A stretch of DNA of 64,000 nt from Lagopus muta (lineage: Eukaryota > Chordata > Aves > Galliformes > Phasianidae): the NCBI RefSeq assembly GCF_023343835.1, contig NC_064447.1:2728001-2792000 (forward strand), read 5' to 3'. The stretch's first letter is position 1, and every line of letters starts with the position of its first letter. Below, piece by piece: positions 31,125 through 43,270 of the stretch. A model generated the notes under the pieces. The model saw nothing but the letters and a program-made list of their open reading frames with translations. It was not told where the DNA came from and searched no databases. A program made the position numbers and the translations under genes.

Positions 31125-31440
31125 AGGCTGTAGGACGAGCAGCCGCGTTCGCTTTGGCCGCGGAGCCGCGCAGCCCGGGGCCGGCATCGCATCGCTGCGT
31201 CGTGAGCGCACGTGGCCGGAGAGCCGGAGCTGCTCCGCATAGCGCAGCGCTGACGGCACAGCCCCCCCCTGCCTTCGGCCCCGCCAGCTCCACCGCGCCA
31301 GAGACACGTTGTTCCCGCAGGGGCTCCAGTGTCACCCGGCCCGGAGCCGCCGCCCCGCCGCCGTTGTGCGTGCAGCCTCCCTGGGCCGGCGCCAGCATCT
31401 CGATCGGGTTGCGGCCCCCTGGCTCTCCTGCAGCACAGCT
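31125..31440. promoter_or_regulatory. Orphan CpG-rich block
   Basis: A sharp change from AT-rich DNA to about 300 nt dense in CG (GCCGCGGAGCCGCGCAGCCC, GAGCGCACGTGGCCGG, GCCCGGAGCCGCCGCCCCGC). It has an E-box CACGTG and no gene attached. It could be an unannotated promoter or an enhancer-type CpG island. It is far smaller than the CREBBP island. Confidence 0.6.
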
Positions 31441-33089
31441 TTAAGAGCGGCTGTTGAGGAACTGCTGTGAGCTGGAACTCTGGAAACTCTCGTACGTTAG
31501 CAAGGAGTGAGGAGGTGCTGGGGACGAAGCCAAACCTCTGCTCCCTCGGCACGGAGATGTGGCTGCGGGGAGGGCAGCGCTGCACGGGGGTGGCTGTGGG
31601 TGCTCACGGCCAAAGCAGGGGAGTCTGCAGGGCTCGTGGGGGCTGGGGGATGTGCAGAGACAGCGCACTGCTCTGTGGTCGGCAGCATCGTGCGGAGCTT
31701 TACCGGTGTGGTGTGTGGTTACAGCTCTCTGTCTCGTGTTAGAGGAGGATGTGTGCCACTGGGCTCTGAACCTCTCCTGGAGAATGGAAGTGTTTTGCCT
31801 TTTTTACCCACTGGACCCTGCTTTGTGTGCCATGCATTGCTTTCCTTCTGCAGGGGGTGTTTTTAGGAGCCCCTGTGCCACCTGCAGCAGGAAGGCAGAA
31901 AAGCCCTGGGATCGATTCCCAAAGCACCGGGGCAGATGCGGCCGAGCTGCCCACAGGTGGCTGCAGCTCTGGGCAGGGTGGCTCTGGGGACATGGGGACT
32001 CGGTGCCAGCAGCACCCGCATGTCCTGGCCTTTACCTCCCCCTAGTGCCGCCCCAGGGAGCAGAGCTGGGTGCAGCTGGGGCCCTGCAGCACCCTGCCCG
32101 GCACCCCCAAGTGCTGGTGGCAGCAACCACAACCCAAACCCCCAAACTGGGCCAGTTGAGCACCTGACATTGCTCCATAGCCAATGGAGGCAAGGAGGCA
32201 TTCAGCAGAGGGAGCTGAGCAGAGCCATGCAGTGACGGCACCAATGCTTGGTCCAAAGGTACCCAAAAAGTGCAAAATTGAAGATGGGAATATGGCTTTT
32301 TCAGTGCAGTCCCTGTGCAGCCAGCTGAAAGGAGAGCTCGGACCCAGGCCATGACCCCACTGGGTCTCTGTGTCTTTGGGGATGGGGACCTGAGCCCACG
32401 TGTGCACCAAATGGTGCTCGGCCTCAGCAGAGCTGCAGGGTCACCCCCAGCCCTTCGCTGCCGCCGCCCCTTGTGCTGGGAGCAGGATAAGAGCAGCATG
32501 AGGATTCCAATCAGCTGAGGTGCATGGCAGGGCAGTGGGTCAGCAGGCACCAGAAAGTGGATCTGTGTGGTTGTGGGCAATGGGAGCATCGCGGTGGTTC
32601 ACCTCCTCACACCCCGCTGCAGGAAACACCCCAGGCTCTGCATTTTGAGTTGTCCCCAACTTGAGACAAAGCATGGGGATGTGCTGGACACGGGGTCGAT
32701 GTGCCCCTTGATGGGGAGGGACCCAAATCACGGCCTTGTCCTACCTGGATGTGTCTCTGTTGCCCTCAGGGGTTTGGGCTGGGTCTTGTGGGATCCTATA
32801 GGGTTTGGGGTGATGTGAATGTGAGTGGTGCTGACCCCCTGTCACCATCCCATAGGGCAGACCCCAACTCCACCACCTCATGCCCCACTCCCCAGCGCTG
32901 CCCCCAGCCCCAGCAGGGCCAAAGCCTGCATGTCCCTGATGCCACTGGGGGGAAAGGAGCCCTGGGTGGCTTCCGGCTAGAACCGACCCAATGTAAGAAT
33001 CTGCTGCACTCTTGTGGCTTTAGAAAAGCTTGGAATCAGAGGATTCCTCTTATTTCCATCTGCTTACATGGAGTCACGCAGCCAAAGGG

Positions 33090-33178
33090 TTAATTGCAAT
33101 TAAACCCCAGTTTAGCAGCCGCTAATGCTAACCCCCCCGGCCGGGCGGCCCTGCCAAGCCCTGCGCAGGGTATTTATA
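33090..33178. promoter_or_regulatory. Homeobox-type palindrome, GC palindrome and TATA-like box
   Basis: TTAATTGCAATTAA (33090-33103) is a perfect 14-bp palindrome of homeodomain type. CCCTGCGCAGGG (33159-33170) is a perfect 12-bp palindrome directly followed by TATTTATA (33171-33178), which resembles a TATA box. No open frame of note follows. Confidence 0.4.
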
Positions 33179-33269
33179 GCACTGTGAACTTAGAGCATGT
33201 CCAGCGGGCGGGCAGAGCCTGGGCTGGAACACGGGCAGGACTTGGCTGGGCAGGAGGCTCCCAGTCCCA

Positions 33270-33380
33270 ACATCCCCAACCCTGGAGGCGTTGCAGGGAG
33301 GTGTGGAGGTCAGGCCAGGTGGGTGGTTGGATTTGGGGATCCCGATGGTCTTTTCCAACCCGGATGATTCTGTGCTTTCG
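33270..33380 (+). mobile_element. CR1 LINE 3'-end fragment
   Basis: CCCTGGAGGCGTTGCAGGG, GGTGGTTGGATTTGGGGATC, GGTCTTTTCCAACC and GATTCTGTG follow the CR1 3' consensus in order. It is a diverged truncated copy. Confidence 0.8.
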
Positions 33381-33775
33381 TTGACACCCTGATCTCCGTC
33401 CCGTGATTCCCATTGGAAATGTGCAGCGCTGTCTGCAGCCCACAGATGGGCCATGAGATGCTGGTTTGCACGGACACCAGCAGCGTGTGCAAAGCTGGTC
33501 TTACTAAGAGCAAAGGAAAGGAGGGAGGATGAGCGGTGACTCAGAGATGATGTCTAGAGCGAGCCTGGATGGATGCTTCCAAAAGGCTGTAGATCTGACT
33601 GTGTGAGCACCTGTGAAAGGCCCAGCCCTATGGCTGGTGTTCGCCCCACAGCACGGCCGAGGCTGCAGGTCAGGCTGGGGCATTGCTTTTAGAAGGGCAG
33701 AGGGCAGAACAGAAAGCCCTGGTCTTCATGGAAGGCTTGGGCTTGGCTGCTCCTTGCTGCTGGATTCCCCAACAA

Positions 33776-33846
33776 ATCACAGAAACCTTAAGGTTGGAAA
33801 GACTGATAAGATCGTCTGATCCAAGCATCAGAAATAGTGATGAAGG
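33776..33846 (-). mobile_element. Short CR1-like 3' fragment
   Basis: ATCACAGAAACCTTAAGGTT, GGAAAGACTGATAAGATCG and TCTGATCC match the reverse complement of a CR1 3' end. Only about 70 nt are recognisable. A two-copy 12-bp repeat (GATGAAGGGCTG, 33839-33862) abuts it. Confidence 0.65.
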
Positions 33847-36389
33847 GCTGGATGAAGGGCTGGAGCATGCAGTACACTGTGTAAAGGGCTGGAAGAAGTA
33901 GAGCTGGATGACAGGGATGGTCAGAGCAATGGAGCAGCTTCCACCCAGGGCACACCTGCACAGGAGATGCGCGTGGTGCCCAGCACAGCCTTGCTGCCTT
34001 CTGCTGGGCTGAGTGCAGGACTTGCAGAAGCGGTTTGTGCTTTCTGAACATGCTCTGAGAGCGCACGTGTTTTGTTCCTTGTAAGCAACTGAAATGTTCT
34101 GGCTGAAATTTAGGGTTTTTTTTCATGTGAATTTCTGCTGGTTCTGGCCCTGCAAATGCGTTTCATCACACATAGGTGGTATCTGACAGTGTTGTAAGCA
34201 AATCAACACTGGGGCATATAAAGGGAGGAGTCTGGAAATCTTCATTTAGGAGGGCTGGCCTCATTTATAATTACAAATGTATGCAGATCTATACAATTAG
34301 CTCAGCCAGCGCTGGGGGCAGTGGCTCAAAAGTACTTCTTTTTGCAGGAAACACTGATGATTTATTTGGGAAAAATGCGTTGTATTCCCTCGGGAGAATC
34401 AGGGTGTTGTTGTGGCCCTCTGCAATGTTTTTAGGTCCAAAACTCACCCCAGGAACGTCAGCACAGCTCTGCATCAGCGGGCAAGCAGCCATCAGGGAAT
34501 GAAGGGGAGGAACGGCCTCAGCCTCACGGGCCTCCACACGAAACGTGTAACAGGGCAGCAATGCTGGTCACTGCAGAAGGCAGCGGGGGGGAAAAAGGGC
34601 CGATTTGTTTCTATGGGAAATAAAAGGAGTTCTGTGGGTGACGCAGCACCTTCTGCTGAGGATGTCGGTGAGATGCAGGTGGGCTCCCAGCGGACGCGGT
34701 GCTTTATGGCAGGATTTGCAGCGGCTGCAGGGCGGGCTGTTGCTGAGGGACCCCTCAGCTGCTTCCCCCCGGTGGGGGCTTTGCTCTGCTCCCCAGGCGG
34801 TGCCCCGTTGGCCCCCAATGCGCTGTGCTGTGTGTCCTCACGACTCCGGTGGCTCGGAAGCGGCGATGAGCACAAACGGGAGAGTGGGTGACGTTCATTT
34901 TATTTCTCTGCCATGTTTGTGTACCAGATTTTGTCACCATCTGTCATTTCTGTTTTCCCGTTGTTGCCAAAAGTTGTCATTCCGAATGGAGGGTGGAGAC
35001 GTTTTCAAAAGACAACGGGGGATAATTTTAGGGACTTTAGGCCTGTGTGTTCCGTGCCGTGTGTCGGCAGCTCCGATGCGCATCAGCCCCGTGAGCCTCA
35101 CGTGGATCCTGGGCAGTGGCTGAGCTGAAGCTGCTTTTAAAGCCACCGGTTGTGGCCACACAAACGCATGAGATGCGCAGCTGTCATCGCTGGGAATGCA
35201 TCTATTCTGTGCAGTCGCAAAGAAAAGCTGGAAAAATAAAATGTGCCCTCTCAAATGTTAAGGAAAAAAAAAGCAGAGAATATGGGGAGAGCGGGCGTAC
35301 AGCAACATCGGGTGCTGGAAACCAGCTCTGACTGTAGCTGTGCTTCCAGGGTGTGAGCAGGGACCATCAGCACACATTTTAATGCAGTTTCTGGGGAAAC
35401 AGGCGCCTCACCAAGAGCTCATCCATTGGTGTCAGCTGGACTGCAGGGAAATACAGAGCCAGGAGTGGGGCTTGATGCTCGGAGTGCGGATGGGCAATGG
35501 TTTGAACTCATCACCAAGGGTATAGAGGTGTCCCGGGGTTGCAGTGGGAGGTCACAGCTGGCACAGGACAGCAAAGGGTCCCTGCTGGCACAGGGAGAGA
35601 TGCAGAGGAGGGGGGAGATGGGGTCTTTGCTCTAGAAGAAGCAGAGAGATTTGAGGCGTTGAAGGTGAAGAGAATATCAAGGCCATGTCTTGAGAGCAGC
35701 CACTTACAGACCCAGAGAGGAGCAGAATGAGACTTCTTTCCTCCCAAAAGCTCAGGATGTGCAGCAGGAAGGATGGGGTCTGTGTGCCTGGAGCTGCCCA
35801 GCCGCTGCTGGACCTGCAGGGATGTGTCCTGGCCTTGGTAGGAGGAGAAGCTGTGAAGGGAGCAGCCCTGGATGCCAGACTGTGTACGGAGCTCTGTGAG
35901 CAGCAGGACAAGCAGTGGTCCAGGATCTGTCCCTAGGACACATCTAGCTATTGCTTTCCAGGACATGGGGACAACAGCTGAGATCTGGGAAGGGCAAACA
36001 CAAAGAACCCAAAGGGGCTCATCGGGGTGCGTTTCATAGGGATATGATTGAAGAAACAGCAGGTTGATTATTTCTAGCCAACCTAGCTCCCTTCTTGAAA
36101 GAGCAGGGAAGCAAACTGACTTCATAGGGGTCTTCAGCACGAACCCCTTCCCAGCCCTATGGCCAACACAACAGATTGGCGTTGGGTTAAAGCCATCTGA
36201 AAAGAGATTGCAAACTGCATGAAAAGAAGGGCTGTTCATACCAACGGCAACAAGTGGAGATTTCAGATTGGGCTCTGAATCTGGTACTATTCAGTTTTAA
36301 TTAGTAGCCTGTTAATTAATTATGTGCCTCTCCTCATGTAGGCTGGGTTCGTGGCAATGAACTTGCTCTAAGGTCTCTGCTGCCAGGTA

Positions 36390-36636
36390 ACAACAATACC
36401 TGGACAAGAGGTGATGGCCTCGAATTGCACCAGGGGAGGTTCAGGTTGGGCGTTAGGAAATGTTCCTGCTCAGAAAGAGCGGTGCTGCAGTGGCACTGCT
36501 GCACAGGAGTGATGGGGTCACCGTCCATGGAGGTGCTCCAGAACTGTGGGGATGTGGGCATGGGGGGGTGGGCTGGGGTTGGAGCTGGGGATCTGAGAGG
36601 CCTTCTCCAACCTGAATGACTCTGTGGTTCTAAGAA
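36390..36636 (+). mobile_element. CR1 LINE 3' fragment
   Basis: GGACAAGAGGTGATGGCCTC, then GAGGTTCAGGTTGGGCGTTA, AGAGCGGTGCTGCAGTGGCA, TCCATGGAGGTGCTCCAGAA, and finally CTTCTCCAACCTGAATGACT and CTGTGGTTCT. This is the CR1 order in sense, about 250 nt long, fairly diverged. Confidence 0.88.
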
Positions 36637-37892
36637 TGTGCTGGTGCTGGCTTCAGTGTGCTTTGTGGTATTTTACACTATAAAGTCTTCTTGGAAGAGT
36701 CCCCCTTGCAAAATCCTCTATCTCATGCTGTCCTCAGCTGCTTTGGTAGTACGGATTGAAGATAACAGCTCTGTCCTGTTTTAGCACTTCAGCAATGTGA
36801 ATGGACTTTCCTAGCTTCAATCCTTCCCTATTTGCTCTCTCTTAGAGGGTAATTTTACAAAGCTCACAAGCAAATTCCACCTGAGCATTTCAGGATGTCA
36901 CTGAAAGCCATTGTAAAAATGTTGGGTCTTTTTTTATTTCACAAGAGCATTTCAGAGCTCTCAAACTCGTATCAGCCTGGGAAATTGCCCCAGATGAGCA
37001 CCAGGCATCTTCTTGTATTGGAGAGCGCGTGGCCGCACGCGTTGGAAGATGAGCTGTTGAGTTCAGCGTAGGAAGCAAGCGGTGGCGTAGGGTGGCAGGG
37101 TGGGTTTGAGGAGTTAATCCTGCTGTCAGTAGAGGCAGGGTGGTAACAGCAGAACAACGGAGTGGCAAATCGCAGGGTGAGGCGCCACAAAGGCTGAGTG
37201 CACAAACAGGATGGGAGCAGCGCACAGGGAGCGCGCTGCAGGCTCACACGTGAAGGGACGTCGGCTCCTGGTGCCGCCAACGAGGCGTTGGGCCTCGAGG
37301 AGTTGGGTGACAATCAAGGACACAAAGCCCACACAAATTGCAGTGCACCTGGACTAAGGCACGGCGATGTGCGTGTGCACTGAAAGCACTTGCTGACCTT
37401 TGCTGGGACGGCGTTATCCCCTGGAGCACAGCATTTTATTACTCCTGCCTTCTACATAATTTATCATAGAAAAACATTATTTTGGCTGTAAAATTATTCG
37501 CCTTCGTTTTAAGCCCAGCAATAGTATTTAACTTTCTGATCCTTTTTGAAACTAATTTCCCCAGGCAAATTACATATTGTGCCGAGAGATTCCTTTGGCT
37601 TTAAATTTTCCTGCCATTAATGTCACAGGATGGGACATCACCGCTGAGAGGGCGATCGTTTTTTCTGATAACCTTGAAAGCAACAGAGAACCTCATCAAA
37701 GGTGCTCTCACATAGGTTTTCCAGTGGAAATTACCCCGGATTTTCCAGTGCTGGTTATCACACTCCCACAGTCGGCTTTGCTGCCCCTCTCCAATACCCT
37801 TTACCTGAGCTATAGGCAGTAATTACAATTATTTCTATGTTTGCCCGAGCCCATTACTGCTGTGCACATCCACAGCTAAAGGTGATTTCACA

Positions 37893-38195
37893 CAATCACA
37901 GAATGGCCAGGGTTGGAAGGGACCTCAAGGATCATGAAGCTCCAACCTCCTGCTGCGTGCAGAGCCACCAACCTCCCCATTTAATACCTGACCAGGCTGC
38001 CCAGGGCCCCATCCAACCCGGCCTTGAACACCTCCAGGGATGGACGGGGCATCACAGCCTCTCTGGGCAGCTGTTCCAGCACCTCACCACTCTCTCTGTA
38101 AAGAACTTCCCCTGACATCCAACCTCAATCTTCCCCCCCTCAACTTCAAACCATTTCCCCTTGTCCTGCTGTTATCCACCCTTTCCAAGAGTTTC
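37893..38195 (-). mobile_element. CR1 LINE 3' fragment, well preserved
   Basis: It starts ATCACAGAATGGCCAGGGTT with GGAAGGGACCTCAAGGATCA. It continues through AGGCTGCCCAGGGCCCCATC, AACACCTCCAGGGATGG, CTCTGGGCAGCTGTTCCAGC, and TTCCCCTTGTCCTGCTGTT. It is about 300 nt of antisense CR1, the least diverged copy in the window and so probably the youngest. Confidence 0.93.
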
Positions 38196-39317
38196 TGCTG
38201 AAAATTTTCTGCAGCTGAAGCCTCCTTCTGTGTTTGGGAGGAATGCAGGGCTGAGTGGGCAGAAAGGGGCTGGGTTTGGCTCTGCCATACATGGGGGAAC
38301 TCGGGTGCTCAGGTCAGAGGGAAATGGGACACAGCCATGTGAATGCGTGAGAGCCAGGTGTTACCTGGGAAGCTCTCCAGAGGAAGCACGGCGCTGGAGA
38401 GGCAGTGGATGCTTTGAACTGGTTGTTGCCGTATCTGGAAGAAAAGAAGCAACAAAACGGTGGATTTGGTTTGAGTCAAACTGAAATGAAAAAATCAGAG
38501 AGGAGAGAGCTGGTGAAGTGATGCCATTTGGTTTATTTGTCGTTGCTCGCTCCTTTTATTTGCCCGGCTCCAAAGCTGTTTGAAAACTTTGCTCACGCAG
38601 CGCAGAGACGAGTTGTTTGTCAGTGAGCAGATTAAAATGTGTCAGTGCTCCCCAAATTCCCAGAGATGGAACCTCAGGGGGTCTTCTGAATAATCACTGA
38701 ACACCTGAACACGTGAGGGCTGTCTACCTGCAGGAAAGCACTTCTGTCTGCAGTGTGTTGTTGGCTAGAAAGAAGTGAAGAAAAGCATCAACCAATTCTT
38801 CAGTGCCCAAAAACTGCTGAGGAGGAGACCAGAGGTCATTCTGATTTTCCCTAGGAAATCCAGTTCCTGACTCTGGACCAGAGAGAGGACCCAGGATCCT
38901 CTCTACCAGGGAAGTTTTGATCTAAAACATGGAAAGAACCCTTGTGCTAGAGGAAGAGCAGACCGGAGGAACAAACAGGCAGTTAATGTATTCACCTTGT
39001 CAACCCAGCTCCATGGGTTCCGTGCCTTGATGAATATTGAAGGATTTTATACAAATTGGAACTGGTTCAGCAGGACAGCCAGAGAGCCAGCCCAGGAAGG
39101 CTTCCTGGTCCTGGGGGGCCCATCCCTCCATGACAGGAGAACAGCTGGGCCGGGCTCGGAAGGCTGAGGCTCCCCAGAGTTCTGCACAGAGGTGACTCAC
39201 AGCATGGCGGTGACACTAAGGGCTCAGGTGGAGTTTTTGTGGGACCATCCCATATGTTTTGCAGCAGAAAACCAGGGCTGTCAGCTAGAACACAAAGCGA
39301 GCAAGACTCTTTAGCAG

Positions 39318-39598
39318 GGTCTGCTGTGATAGGAGAAGGGGGAATGGTTTCAGCCTAGAAGAGGGGAGATTTATGCTGGGTAGAGGGAAGAAGCTCTCCA
39401 CAATACGGGCGGTGAAGCACTGGCACAGGTTACGCAGAGAGGTGGTGGGGCCCCATCCCTGGAGACCCCCACGCTCAGGCTGGTGGGCTCTGAGCCCTGA
39501 TGGAGCTGTGGGTGTCCAAATTCATTGCAGGGCAGTGGGTCTGGATGACCTTTAGTGACTCTTCCAACTCCAGGGATTCTGTGATTCTACGATTTCCA
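39318..39598 (+). mobile_element. CR1 LINE 3' fragment
   Basis: GTGATAGGAGAAGGGGGAAT, GAGGGGAGATTTATGCTGGG, TGAAGCACTGGCACAGGTTA, CCCCATCCCTGGAGACC, and the terminus GATTCTGTGATTCTACGATT appear in CR1 order. It is a sense-oriented copy with the terminal octamer repeat preserved. Confidence 0.93.
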
Positions 39599-42194
39599 TC
39601 TTGGACACTTGCATGGAAGCACAGCTACCAATCCACACAGAAACCTTTGCACAGGGAGGGAAAAGACCCAAACTACGAGATTTAGAGAGATGAATTTACT
39701 TTCACTAAAGACATACACAGTCTGCCCAAGTCGGTTAATAAACACTGGGATTGCACCTGATGGGGCTACGCTTAGTGGGGTAAGATGTGCTGAGCCCTTG
39801 ATCCTGGCCCTGTAGAAGGGCTCATGGAAAGGGCAGAGGAATGAAGAGGATGTGCAGAGAATAAAGAGGAATGAAACAGGTGAGGAAGAATCTGAAGAGT
39901 CCTGTTAAGAAGTCAGGCAGTTTCCCAACCCCCCACGTTCATGGTATGTTAATGTGTCACTGCTCCAAGCGCTGTGCAGTGGATAGAAGAAAGAAGGGGC
40001 CGAGGCACCAGCTGGGTGGGAAAGGTGAAGTCTTCATGGCAGAGAACTTCCAAAATCATCCATCTTGAATGGCCAAGTGTACCTGGGGCCCCCTGCGTTT
40101 CACTGTGCTCGTGGAAGGGATCTGTCACTGTGATAAGCATGGAAAAAAGGGTTCCGTGTCGTTATTTTGGCCCGGGAGGCTTCAGCCACACATAAACCAC
40201 TAATTGCAACTGCTAAGAGGAAGCTGGCAGACATGGAACTTGCTGAGATTACACAGATTACTATTTTATGGACAGAAATATCATGTTCAGATGGATTGTG
40301 AAGCTGGGCGAGAGCTGGTGGCAGGCAGACAAAGCTGTAGTGTGGCGGAGCCCAAAGACAGATATTTTTCATAGCACTTTGACTTATTAAGTGACTTATT
40401 TTTTCAAAAAGCAAATGGACTATTGTCTCTCAGACAAAGTGCAAACCATGATTTCTGAGAGCAGCAACCCAGAATAAGAACCTAAAGACAGATTTATACA
40501 CATTTTTCCTAACAGTTTGTTAGGCATGGCCAAATTACAGGCCAGCACCAGCCCAGAAGGGCTTCACATGTGGGATGTGAGGAGAAAGGACCACTCCTAG
40601 GGAAGGACTTGCTTGTGCTGGTGACAGAAGACCGCATGGCACCCTGAGCTGTTGGCACTTCTGTGAGATCTGTACTTGTTAAACAGATGATTCCTCTGCG
40701 CTGGAATCACACCAGGGCTCTTGGCAGATGATGGGCAGAGTTCTGAGCAGCTCACTGTAATGCCCCGGTTTGCATCCCATCCCCACATGGCTCTATTAAA
40801 CACTTGGATTTGATGTTATTGCTTTAAAATGATAAATGCCTACAGACAAGGATGGCATCTGGCTGATGCTTGGCAGCATGACGTTACTGGATGGCACCTG
40901 TGAAGCAGGGGTTGCCACCCGCAGATATTTTCTTCCACAGAAATGAAGGAGGCAGGCTTTGAGGTGTTAATTCCTTGGGCTGCAGAGCCTGACGGAGGGT
41001 TTGCAGAAGTGCACAGGGATGCAGCTACACACAAAGCAGCACGACGACTGCGGTCCTGGGGGTTACCACCACTTCCTGAACACGACAAGAATTCACACGT
41101 GCAATGAACATCAGGAGCCAGAAACAACAGTTAGATGGAATGAAGCTGCTCCACAGTCCTGTGAGCGCAGGTGGCATCCATGCGGATGGATGTGCTGGGG
41201 AAGATGGGCAGCACCTCCTTCAGCAGCTGGGAGGAGGGGAGGCAGTGGATGCTGGGCTTTCCATTTGCTGGGACAGCCCCACCGGGCAGCAAACACAGCA
41301 GGTAAGGCCACCAACCGCTGAGACAACATTGCCAGGAAAAGCAGACTGTTTCCCTCTGAGAACTGATGATACCACAGTGATTACAAGTTACAGAGCGGAG
41401 CTCCTCAGCAGTTATTCAGACATCATTAACTGTTTGGCTCTAAGGATCTGGGGTCACCTGCTGTAGAAATGATACTTCCCTGTTTTGGCTATGGGCAGGA
41501 AGAAAGGATCGCGGGAACTGTGTGTTTAAGCAGCTTCGTTTTGGAGACAGGAAGTCTGGAAATGGGCTGCAGCAGTGCAGAGTTTATTATGCAATTTCTC
41601 TTGGATCCAGTCCCTGAATAAAGGGGTTATCCATTAAGCACCTGCTCCTGAGCACTGCCTGTGAGGTCCTTAGGAATCCATGCTTCATTCTCGGCTGAGG
41701 GAGCAGGGAGCCACGACTGGTAGTACTGGGTGTGTGTCTGCAGTGCCATGCTCTGCTGTACCTTTCTTCCCCTGAGTGCTCCTATACTATTTGGGCAGCC
41801 TGTTGGACAAGTAATCATTACACTGTTTCTAGGGGCGGCTGTGGTTAAGGGTCAAGGCCTTCCCTTTCCTCCTGACAGTACACCACACTATTGTGATCCC
41901 ATGGCAGGAGGCAGTTGGGGCCACCCTAAGCAGACCTCAGCACAGCAGCAATAGGATCCTCTCCCTCCTCTGCTGCCCTGGGATATGGGATTCCCTCCCT
42001 CCAAAGCACCTCCTTACGCTCCCCAGGACTCGCAGCCCCCTCTGACTTCATCTCTGTGGTATTTCTGTGAGGGTGAAGGAGCTCTCCCAGCTAAGGGGAG
42101 AGGACTCGCAGCCTGCTTCCACCTGCTCCCCATGCCCAGCACTGAGGTGGTAGCATTGCCCTGGCAGGCACACTGGTATGCAAGCTGCTCTTAT

Positions 42195-42233
42195 GGTTGT
42201 GGTGGTGGTGGTGATGGTGGTAGTGATGGCGGT
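42195..42233 (+). repeat. (GGT/GAT)n microsatellite
   Basis: Imperfect trinucleotide repeat of GGT with interspersed GAT and AGT units (GGTGGTGGTGGTGATGGTGG onward). Confidence 0.85.
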
Positions 42234-43210
42234 GTCCGAGCCCTCTGCTCAGCAACTTTACAGCCAGATCTCTGTACTGGTACAATAGCAGCACACAGCC
42301 CATAGCCAGGCAGCACAAATACCTTCCTGGAGGTAAGATGTGTATCCACCCACATCTGTCCCCACTGAGTCCCCATCCTGACTTCATGCCAGGGCTGAAG
42401 AGTCGTTGCAGCAGCACAGAAGGGGGCCAGAGGGAAGCAGAGCGTCATGGGGATCTCCTGGGCTGCTCCAGCAAACCCTTTTTTTTACGAGGCCACAAGT
42501 GATATAATGGGCAAAGAAGGGGCACAAAGTCACCCAGCAGCAGCTCAGAACGCACTGACCACACTTTTAGAAATTTCAGGTAGTGGACAGCAAAGGGCAC
42601 GGCTGTCTTTTGTTGTGCCTGATGGACAGGCTGGCCTGAATTCCATCCACCCACCTCCAGTAACAAGAAGATGCCTTACATTACAGCAAAACACTGCTGG
42701 ACGAGAGCTGTTGCAGATCTTCATTTCTGTGTATTAGGTGCACTACTCACCAAAGGGATGAAGTGTTCCTCTGTGGTTGTGTTGCTCCCATTTTTAAGAT
42801 GACGGACAAGCAGGCATTTTTCTACTCCTAGATTTGAAACAGCCAGGGCAGTAGCTGAGACCTGAAGCCAACAGCTCGTGTCCCATTGTGCTAACACAGA
42901 CCATGCCCACCAGCAGCTAGCAGGCACCTGGAGCTTTCCACTCAAAGGACTGGTGCCCTGGTGCAGGACCGAGTTCAGAACCTGCGCTCTTATGTCTAGA
43001 AGAACTGTGAGCCTCCAAAGCCCTGTCCCACATAGCCGTAAAGCACATGGGAATGCTCTGCCTTTGAAGGAAACGTTGGTAAGGCAGGCAACCAGAGAGC
43101 ACTGCCCGTGTAAGGGACGGGTGATAGGAGCAGAGGCCTGTGAGAGACTTCTGGTGTGACGATAATCAGACCTCATCTTGCACAGGAACCATGTAAATAA
43201 ATACGGAATT

Positions 43211-43270
43211 TGCAAGTAAATGTAATGAAACGCATGTAAATGCAGAAGTAAATGTAATGAATACGAGTTG
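43211..43270 (+). repeat. Two-copy tandem repeat, about 30-32 bp unit
   Basis: The 16-mer AAGTAAATGTAATGAA occurs at 43214-43229 and again at 43246-43261, each preceded by TGCA(G). A third partial GTAAATG copy lies between them. It is a small local duplication about 600 nt before the CREBBP CpG island. Confidence 0.8.

Noticed and set aside
31076..31585. 169-codon minus-strand open frame over the orphan CpG block
   Set aside because: The frame is open because of CpG richness. Arg/Ala/Gly-rich with no domain; kept only as a possible non-coding promoter.
32035..32048. CTCF-like CCTCCCCCTAGTGC
   Set aside because: Two mismatches to the core; too weak to list as a site by itself.
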